64,000 nucleotides of DNA. Source: Parasedimentitalea denitrificans (lineage in GTDB: Bacteria; Pseudomonadota; Alphaproteobacteria; Rhodobacterales; Rhodobacteraceae). Position numbers and translations under genes: made by a program. A model generated the notes under the pieces. It saw nothing but the letters and a program-made list of their open reading frames with translations. It was not told the DNA's origin and searched no databases. The stretch spans positions 1 through 64,000 of the forward strand of contig NZ_QHLQ01000014.1 of the NCBI RefSeq assembly GCF_011813015.1, read 5' to 3'. Shown here piece after piece: positions 8,235-15,300 of the stretch; positions within the stretch are counted from its first letter, which is position 1, and each line of letters opens with the position of its first letter.

Positions 8235-9323
8235 ATGTCCTCTATTGAAATCAGAAATGTCACGAAATCCTATGGGGCGTTGCAGGTCCTACACGGAATT
8301 GATCTGAACATCGTGGACGAAGAGTTCGTTGTTTTGGTCGGCCCTTCAGGGTGCGGGAAATCAACACTGCTGCGCATGATTGCCGGGCTTGAGGAGATCT
8401 CTGGTGGCGATGTTCTGATCGACGGTGACCGGATCAACGATGTCAGCCCTCAGAAGCGCGACCTGGCGATGGTGTTCCAATCCTATGCTCTGTACCCGCA
8501 CATGACGGTTGCTGAAAACATGGGGTTCTCGCTGTCATTGAGCGGGGCGAAAAAGCCCCAGATCCAGAAAGAAGTCGGTGAAGCGGCTAAAATTCTGCAC
8601 CTTGAAGACTATCTTGAGCGCCTGCCCAAGAACCTATCCGGTGGACAGCGCCAGCGTGTTGCAATGGGGCGGGCCATTGTGCGCGATCCAAAGGCGTTCC
8701 TGTTTGATGAACCACTTTCCAATCTGGATGCAAAACTGCGCACACATATGCGCGCCGAGATCCGGCAGTTGCACCAAACGCTTAACGCTACATCTGTCTA
8801 CGTGACCCATGATCAGATCGAGGCGATGACGCTGGCCGACCGGATTGTTGTGATGAACGCTGGCCGGATCGAGCAAGTTGGATCACCGATTGAGCTGTTT
8901 GACACGCCCATGACCAAGTTTGTTGCAGGGTTCATCGGAGCACCGACAATGAATTTCTTTGACGGGTGTGTTCAGGCAGACGTCGACGCAAATCCCTATA
9001 TCACGCTGGGTGCTGACAATTCCCATGTACCTTTGCCTGAGGGCATGAAAAATCATGTCGGGCAGCAGGTTTCTATTGGAATTCGCCCGCAGCACATCTT
9101 GGCTGAACCAGCCGCCCCCGAAAGTGGCATGATCACCGGTTCCGTTAGTCTTGTCGAACAAACCGGATGTGAAACCAACCTGCTGCTCAGTGCAGCTGGT
9201 CAGCAGGTAACCGTTCAGACAAAAGAACGGATGAACGTCGCCACAGGAGACTGGGTGAACCTTTCCTTGAAAGCCGATTGCCTTCACATATTTGACCAGG
9301 GCACCGGACGGCGTTTGAATTGA
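8235..9323 (+). CDS. ABC importer ATP-binding protein (UgpC/MalK-like)
   Basis: A 362-residue ATPase that powers the importer. Walker A is GPSGCGKST (residues 36-44), followed by the Q-loop FQSYALYPHMTV, signature LSGGQRQR (about 135) and Walker B LFDEPLSNLDAK (about 155-166). The switch His lies in VTHDQIEAMT. The last 110 residues form the TOBE/regulatory domain found in MalK- and UgpC-type proteins. It begins immediately after the permease stop and is followed after 16 bp by tetR in the same operon. Confidence 0.95.
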   Translation: MSSIEIRNVTKSYGALQVLHGIDLNIVDEEFVVLVGPSGCGKSTLLRMIAGLEEISGGDVLIDGDRINDVSPQKRDLAMVFQSYALYPHMTVAENMGFSLSLSGAKKPQIQKEVGEAAKILHLEDYLERLPKNLSGGQRQRVAMGRAIVRDPKAFLFDEPLSNLDAKLRTHMRAEIRQLHQTLNATSVYVTHDQIEAMTLADRIVVMNAGRIEQVGSPIELFDTPMTKFVAGFIGAPTMNFFDGCVQADVDANPYITLGADNSHVPLPEGMKNHVGQQVSIGIRPQHILAEPAAPESGMITGSVSLVEQTGCETNLLLSAAGQQVTVQTKERMNVATGDWVNLSLKADCLHIFDQGTGRRLN

Positions 9324-9339
9324 AGAGAGCGAGAAGTCG

Positions 9340-9990
9340 ATGACCAAAACAGCCGCCCGTCCGCTGACACGAGACCCGGAAAAGAAATCGCGGATGATCC
9401 TAAAGGCAGCCCGCAAGGAGTTTGCCAAATCAGGCTATGATGGCGCGCGCGTGGATAAAATCGCTGCGACATCCAAACTTAGCAAGGGGCTGATTTATCA
9501 TCATTTTCAATCCAAGGACTTCCTGTTTCAGGCCGTTCTGGAGCAGCTTTACGAAGAGCTGAGTGAAGAGAATAAGGCGCTATACCTCGAAGATTTCGAG
9601 CCGGAAACCGGGGTTCAGCGGTTGATCGAGCATACCTTTGACTATTTTGTAAAGAACCCGGAATTCATCGTTCTGGTAAACACCGAAAACCTGCTCAAGG
9701 CACAGCATCTGAAAAAATCTGATCTGGTTGGAAAGACGTTTGAGCCGTTGCGAGCGAGTTTGGAAGGCCTTCTTCTGAAGGGGGCTGAACAGGGGGTTTT
9801 CCGGTCCAATGTGAACTCGACCGAGCTCTATATCTCCATCGTCGGTCTGGGCTATTTCTACCTGTCCAACATGCATACGCTAGGCGTTGTTTTTGAGACC
9901 AGCCTGACAAGCCCTGACGCGATTTCCGCACGCAAAGCCCATATTACAGAACTGGTGATGGGCTACCTGCGCAATACGTCCGGAAACTGA
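9340..9990 (+). CDS. TetR family transcriptional regulator
   Basis: A 216-residue repressor-type protein. The N-terminal helix-turn-helix runs through about residues 18-64 (ILKAARKEFAKSGYDGARVD … LSKGLIYHHFQSKDFLF), the canonical TetR pattern. The C-terminal half is helical and ligand-binding. It is encoded inside the importer operon, between the ATPase and the PLP-enzyme genes, so it probably controls its own transcription. The three dyad repeats at 5003-5074 are the natural candidate operators. The ligand is probably the imported compound or a breakdown product. Confidence 0.92.
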   Translation: MTKTAARPLTRDPEKKSRMILKAARKEFAKSGYDGARVDKIAATSKLSKGLIYHHFQSKDFLFQAVLEQLYEELSEENKALYLEDFEPETGVQRLIEHTFDYFVKNPEFIVLVNTENLLKAQHLKKSDLVGKTFEPLRASLEGLLLKGAEQGVFRSNVNSTELYISIVGLGYFYLSNMHTLGVVFETSLTSPDAISARKAHITELVMGYLRNTSGN

Positions 9991-9994
9991 CACC

Positions 9995-11092
9995 ATGGTA
10001 ATCAAAGCCCTGTCACAACTGATCGCAACGCCACAGAAATGGCGTGATGTCCTTGATACTCCGGCTGTTGTGGTGGATCTGGATGTTGTTGAAAAAAACC
10101 TACAACGCGGCGCTGACGTTGCCCGGGCAAATGGCCTTGAGTTTCGACCGCACATAAAAACCCACAAAATACCGATGCTGGCCAAGGCTCAGATGGAATT
10201 GGGGGCGGTTGGGATCACAGCACAGAAGATCTCTGAGGCAGAGGTTATGGTGGACGCCGGAATTACGGACGTTCTGATTTCTTATAATATTGTCGGAGAC
10301 CAGAAATTGCGGCGGCTTCGAAGCCTGTCCGAACGTGTAAAACTGCGGACTGTCGCCGATCATAAAACGGTGGTTTCCGGACTTGCCGAACACTTCCATG
10401 ATGCAAAAACGGAGTGCGGTGTTTTGGTGGAACTTGACGGTGGCCTGAACCGCTGCGGCGCCACTACAGCGGATGTGGCGATGGAAGTTGCCCACGAGAT
10501 CGATGCGGCCCAAGGTCTTCGCTTTGACGGCTTCATGATCTATCCGGCCCCCAACAAGTGGAAGCAGGCCCAGAATTTTTTAGCCGAATGCAAGCTGCGC
10601 TGTACGCAAGAAGGATTGAGCGCTCGGGTCCTGTCCACTGGCGGTACGCCGGACATGCTGAACGTCGCGGCGGACGACAATGTGACTGAATACCGTGCGG
10701 GCAGCTACATTTATAATGACCGCTCGCTTGTAGAATTTGGCACAGTGAGCGAGGCGGATTGTGCACTTTCGGTCTTGGCTACGGTGGTCAGCACCCCAAC
10801 CGAACATCGCGCAGTTGTTGATGCGGGCAGCAAGTCTCTGACCTCAGATTTGTTCGGGATGGAGAATTTCGGGATCGTGAAAGGCCACTCCAAAGCAAGG
10901 GTTTTTGCGTTGAGTGAAGAGCACGGACATATCGAATTTTCACCACTGGAAAGACCTTCGATCGGCGATAAACTTGAAATCATCCCCAATCATGCCTGCG
11001 TTGTCTCAAATCTGGTGGATTACATCCATTTTGTCCGGGGCGATTACTTGGTCGGCAAGCAGGCTGTTGTTGCGCGTGGTACGGTGACCTAA
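9995..11092 (+). CDS. D-threonine aldolase / D-serine dehydratase-like PLP enzyme
   Basis: A 365-residue fold-type III PLP enzyme (alanine-racemase N-terminal domain plus a metal-binding C-terminal domain). The Schiff-base Lys lies in RPHIKTHK (Lys55). Near the C-terminus His333 and Cys335 in NHACVVSNLVD form the HxC metal site of the DSD1/D-threonine aldolase group. These enzymes use a divalent metal with PLP to cleave D-3-hydroxy amino acids or eliminate water from D-serine. It starts 4 bp after tetR and is last in the operon. A 3-hydroxy-D-amino acid giving an aldehyde (for the ALDH) or an enamine (for RidA) would link the two operons; this is inference. Confidence 0.9.
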   Translation: MVIKALSQLIATPQKWRDVLDTPAVVVDLDVVEKNLQRGADVARANGLEFRPHIKTHKIPMLAKAQMELGAVGITAQKISEAEVMVDAGITDVLISYNIVGDQKLRRLRSLSERVKLRTVADHKTVVSGLAEHFHDAKTECGVLVELDGGLNRCGATTADVAMEVAHEIDAAQGLRFDGFMIYPAPNKWKQAQNFLAECKLRCTQEGLSARVLSTGGTPDMLNVAADDNVTEYRAGSYIYNDRSLVEFGTVSEADCALSVLATVVSTPTEHRAVVDAGSKSLTSDLFGMENFGIVKGHSKARVFALSEEHGHIEFSPLERPSIGDKLEIIPNHACVVSNLVDYIHFVRGDYLVGKQAVVARGTVT

Positions 11093-11190
11093 CAGCTGTC
11101 GCACAGTGCATAGACTACGTTTGGCCGACGCATCGCTTTTCCAAATGGGCTAACAGGCTGAATTGCTGGGATAGGCGCGGCTAGGTATTT

Positions 11191-11225
11191 TGTTCGGCAT
11201 CGCTGGTTGCGCCCTCCCGCAATCA
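11191..11225. repeat. Right copy of 35-bp imperfect direct repeat
   Basis: Matches 454-488 at 29 of 35 positions in the same orientation. On the minus strand it reads LIAGGRNQRCRT, preceded by an in-frame stop, so only the recombinase tail is present. The frame stays open as LAAPIPAIQPV… to a stop just after the PLP-enzyme gene, but it has no start and is not called a gene. Confidence 0.6.
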
Positions 11226-11517
11226 AAAATAATCACAACAAACACATGTTAGTCACCTCCTTCGCAGGGCTCGCGTTGCTCGCTCAGCCTTGGAAGCACT
11301 GTGGAAGCAAAAGGAGTGATTTCGCACTGTAGTTGTTTTGCAACGACAGGACATCGAGTGAACACCTTCGTAATGAGGAGATCTAATGCAGAGCTCGATA
11401 TTAGTAACTGGTCGCCTTCTTGTTTTGGCAGAAGGCTTGCCCCTGATATTGAACCGCGGAGAAGCTTAGGTAAAGTACACTCACATTATCGAATTAGCAA
11501 AGTGGCGGGGAATTCAA
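11226..11517. other. Intergenic accessory DNA with one tiny ORF
   Basis: Non-coding debris between the island edge and the broken gene at 11518. A 27-codon ORF (11386-11469, starting MQSSILVTG) has a good GAGGAG ribosome site five bases upstream of its ATG, but I see no other support for it. Confidence 0.3.
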
Positions 11518-11793
11518 ATGGATGCAAGAGAACAGCTCATCGATTTTTACCTAAGCTACCCAGAAAGCATGCTAAGCGTCCACGGTAAAAACCGATCTGA
11601 CATTGCTCCTGACCTCATTCAATATCGGGATATTCAACTATACAACTGGAGCCAAGCTGAGATCTTCAAATTTGATGATGATGCCGAGACCATGTTGGCT
11701 GGCTTAATGAATGAACTCTCCAGTGAAGGTCTGGAAGACACGTTTCAGCACGTCAAAATTACCTGCCAGCATTCACGCTTCAGCAGAATATGA
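11518..11793 (+). pseudogene. Truncated hypothetical gene, 3' end lost to IS remnant
   Basis: About 82 codons of an acidic unrecognised protein (MDAREQLIDFYLSY … EGLEDTFQHVKI) are intact. Then the reading frame runs into the IS3 remnant at about 11763, and its last nine codons are IS-derived. The start has GGGGAA upstream. No domain is recognised. The matching 3' part is not found on the far side of the IS, where the metalloprotease gene ends instead, so the event included a deletion. Confidence 0.5.
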
Positions 11794-12317
11794 AGCCGCC
11801 GATATCCAAAGCGCCGCCGCTCAGATGACAAACCCTTCAGCCAACCTCGTAGCTCAGCATCTGCTGACCGCTTTGACACGCGCCGATAGACACGCGGATC
11901 GATGCCAGCCAAGGCATAGGCCCGCCTCTGAGTGTATCGCTTCTCTGTCATAGCCCAGGTCACAGCTTTTCTGCGTGATCCGGGTGTCAAAAGGTTTTCC
12001 CAACATTTCCTGGAGCGTCGATACATCCATCACCTGCTCGGCCAGCAGTTTCTTCAGCTTGGCATTCTCAGCCTTAAGCGCCTTCAACTTCTTCGCTTCA
12101 GACACTTCCATGCCGCCGTATTTGGAGCGCCACTTGTAAAATGTCGCATCGCTCACGCCATGCTTACGGCACAGCTCCTTTGCACCAAGCCCAGCTTGAT
12201 GCTCCTTTAGTATCCCGATTATTTGGTCCTCGCTGAAACGGATTCTCTTCATCATCTGTCTCCTCAGTTGGAGAACAGGCTGACCATAAATGCAGGACAT
12301 TTCAGGGGAGCAGGTCA
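11763..12317 (-). mobile_element. IS3-family insertion sequence remnant
   Basis: The left end is well defined: on the minus strand it begins TGACCTGCTCCCCT (12317 inward), followed by the transposase leader. OrfA starts at ATG 12255 with GAGGAGACAG upstream. It carries the IS3-type helix-turn-helix (EDQIIGILKEHQAGLGAKEL … SDATFYKWRSKYGG) and the leucine-rich coil (KLKALKAENAKLKKLLAEQ). OrfB sequence continues in a different frame (GSRRKAVTWAM … RRFGYRRLHILLKRE) and stops abruptly, with the DDE catalytic core missing. The right terminal repeat is also missing. The element is therefore dead. The intact end lies only 12 bp beyond the stop of the RTX protease gene. Confidence 0.88.
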
Positions 12318-12329
12318 ATTGGCACGAAT

Positions 12330-15300
12330 TTAAGCTAACAAGTCAAAAACATCTCCACCAACTTTCAGGTTAATCTCATCCTGACCTGCGCCGTCTACGA
12401 GTGCCCAGATGATCTGCTCGGTGGGGCGGTAAATTACAAAGCCCTCGGCCACGTCGGCGTCGCCTGAACGAACGCCTTCAGCACTGGCTGTGTGGGCGAA
12501 ATTGACCTGAAAATCATCGCCGCTTGCGCTGCCTTCTCCAAATAGCAACAGGTCACCCTCGGCCGCCATGTAATCCTGCACCCAATCGGAACCATGGTCA
12601 TAAATTCCAAGATGGTAAAACTTGTCCGCTCCACTTCCGCCGTTGATTCGGTCGTGACCAAACCCTCCGTTGACAAAGTCATCGCCATTTCCGCCGAATA
12701 CCAGATCCGACAATGCGGATCCGGTGATCACGTCGTTGCCGTCTTGGCCTTGCAGATCATCGGTACCGAAACCGCCAGCGATGGTATCATTTCCCTCTTG
12801 GCCGTAAACAAGATCATTGCCGTAACCGGCGTCAATGCTGTCATTGCCAGATCCAGCGTATACGATGTCTCTTAGGTCTGCCTCTGTTTCACCACCGAAT
12901 ATGAAATCGTCTCCGGCACCACCGTTAAGCGTGTCATTGCCATCACCGCCGAGCAGGCTGTCGTTTCCGCCGTTGCCGATCAAACGGTCAGGCCCGTCAA
13001 GACCACTGATGGTGTCGTCGCCTTCTTCACCATGCAGCACGTCTGCATCGGGCGTACCGATGAGGGTTAAATTCATCGGGGTTATAGCAGTGGTTGCCAC
13101 GCTGCTGATGCTTTCAGCGGTACCTTGGGTGTCCGTATAGCTAAAGGTCACCGAAAGGCTTTTGCCGATATCCTCTGGTGTTAGGATGTAAGTCGCCTTA
13201 GTGGCCCCTGAGATCGCGGCGCCGTCACGCAACCACTGATAGGCGATAGTACCGACATCGATACCATCAAGATCAGTGATGCCGGTTCCATCAGCTGTCA
13301 GAGTTTCGCCCGGAGTCATCTCACCGCTAATTGTCACCGCACCAGTTGGTGCGTCGTTGACGTTCTGGACTGGCTTGGTGGCTGCACTGGTCAAGTTCAC
13401 GTCTTCAAATAGACCGTCGAGGAAGACAACGCGGGCGGATATTTCTTCCGCCACATCATCTTGTTGTAGCGTATAGGTCTTCGCGTTCGCGCCGGAAATC
13501 AACACTCCACCTCTCAACCATTGATAGGTCAAAGTGCTGATGCCGTCCGGATTGACCAGCGGCCCGATGGTTGCGGTAAGGATTTCACCCTGCGTCGCTG
13601 TTCCGGTGACGGTAACCGGCCCAGAAGATGCAAGACTGCTGTCTGCAAAGGTCAAGAAACCCAGATTGTATTTCGAGCCGGAAAGGTTCCAGATGAAATT
13701 CAATCCGTTTGTCACAACATCGGTGGTAAGTTGCGCGATATCTAGAAGGGAGAATTCAGATAAATCCAGCCTGTCGATGCCAAACTGAAAGTCGGAGAAT
13801 TGATCTCCCATGGGGCCAGTAAACAGCTCGCGGGAGACTACAAAGGTGTCGCTGCCCTCACCACCTGAATGAGTATCCTCTCCGTCCTTCCCGGCCAGTA
13901 CGTTATCACCATCATTCCCGACAAGAATATTTCCCAGTGCGTTTCCTGTTGCATCTGTATTGTTCGAACCCGTTAGGGTCAGGTTCTCGACATTAGTGCT
14001 GAGGGTTCGGCTGATACTGGATTCAGCGGTGTCGATGCCTTCGTCTTTACCTTCGATGACTGTGTCACCTTCGTCATCGACTATGTACAGATCGTCATCA
14101 GTTCCGCCGGACATACCGTCGGCACCAGTACCGCCGTCCAGTGTATCGTTTCCAGCCAAACCCGTCAGTGTGTCGTTTGCTCCAGATCCTTCCAGATAAT
14201 TGGCACCACTATTCCCGATAAGTGTGTTAGCCAATTCATTGCCAGTCCCATCCAGATCATCCGCCCCAAGCAAGGAGAGGTTTTCAACAAATGCGCCAAG
14301 AGCATAAGAAACCGCGGAATTGACCGTATCATTTCCCTCGCTTTCAGCCTCGGTCACCGTCGTTCCCGCATTGCCAACGACATACAGATCATCCCCGGCA
14401 TGGCCGGTCATATTGTCAGCGCCAGCACCACCACCATCGTCGAGTGTATTGGCTCCATCATTTCCGATAATCTCTTGCGATAGCGCATTGCCGGTCAATG
14501 CCAGCGCGGTCGTCGCCACGCGATCTGCTGCCTTCAGAACTTCGATGTCGTTGTCACTGGCCAATGCGAAATCGACCGTTGTATGGACTTGATCGTCGGT
14601 TCCTTCACCGGAATTCTCGTAAATGCTCGTCCCAACTGCATTGACTAGATAGGTGTCGTTGCCCGCATAACCAGTCAGCAGATCCAAGTTGGCTCCGCCG
14701 CCATCATCAAGCCGATTATCGCCTGCATTGCCGTAGATCAGTTGAAACAGCTCGTTGCCGGTCAGATCAATAGAGGTGGTCGCAGAGGCATCATTGGTGC
14801 GAAGTTCCTCGATGCTGAGACCAGCTGTAAGAGTATAACTAAGGCTGGTTTCAATGGTGTCCGAATTTCCTTCACCATCGAACTCTTCGATAACGGTAGT
14901 AAGATCATCCACCCGGTATAAATCATTCCCTATCCCACCGGCCAAAGTATCTAGGCCGCCGCCACCGCTGAGAATATTTGGCCCTGCGTTTCCTTCGATC
15001 CGCTGGTTGCCAGAATTACCCTGTAGGATCAGCCCTGAGAAGCCAGTAGGACTAATTGTGCGTAGTATCTCAATTTCTTGAGCAGTACCCAGCGTGTAAT
15101 TGATACTGGTCTCGATGACATCCAATACGCCTTGTCCTGAGGTCTCAGTCACGGTGTCGCCGATGTTGTCCACTCTGAAAACGTCATTGCCAAGACCGCC
15201 CGTCATCGTGTCGGCACCAGTGCCACCGTCTAGGGTGTCATTGCCGTCATTGCCTTCCAAGAGGTCATTGCCGCCAAAACCATTCATGACATCGTGCTGC

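Noticed and set aside
11235..11260. CACCTCCTT resembles the 16S rRNA 3' end (anti-Shine-Dalgarno)
   Set aside because: Flanking sequence does not match 16S rRNA; most likely coincidence or a decayed ribosome site on the other strand.
11854..12255. IS3 orfA as a functional gene
   Set aside because: OrfB is truncated and one terminal repeat is missing, so the element cannot move on its own; reported as a remnant.
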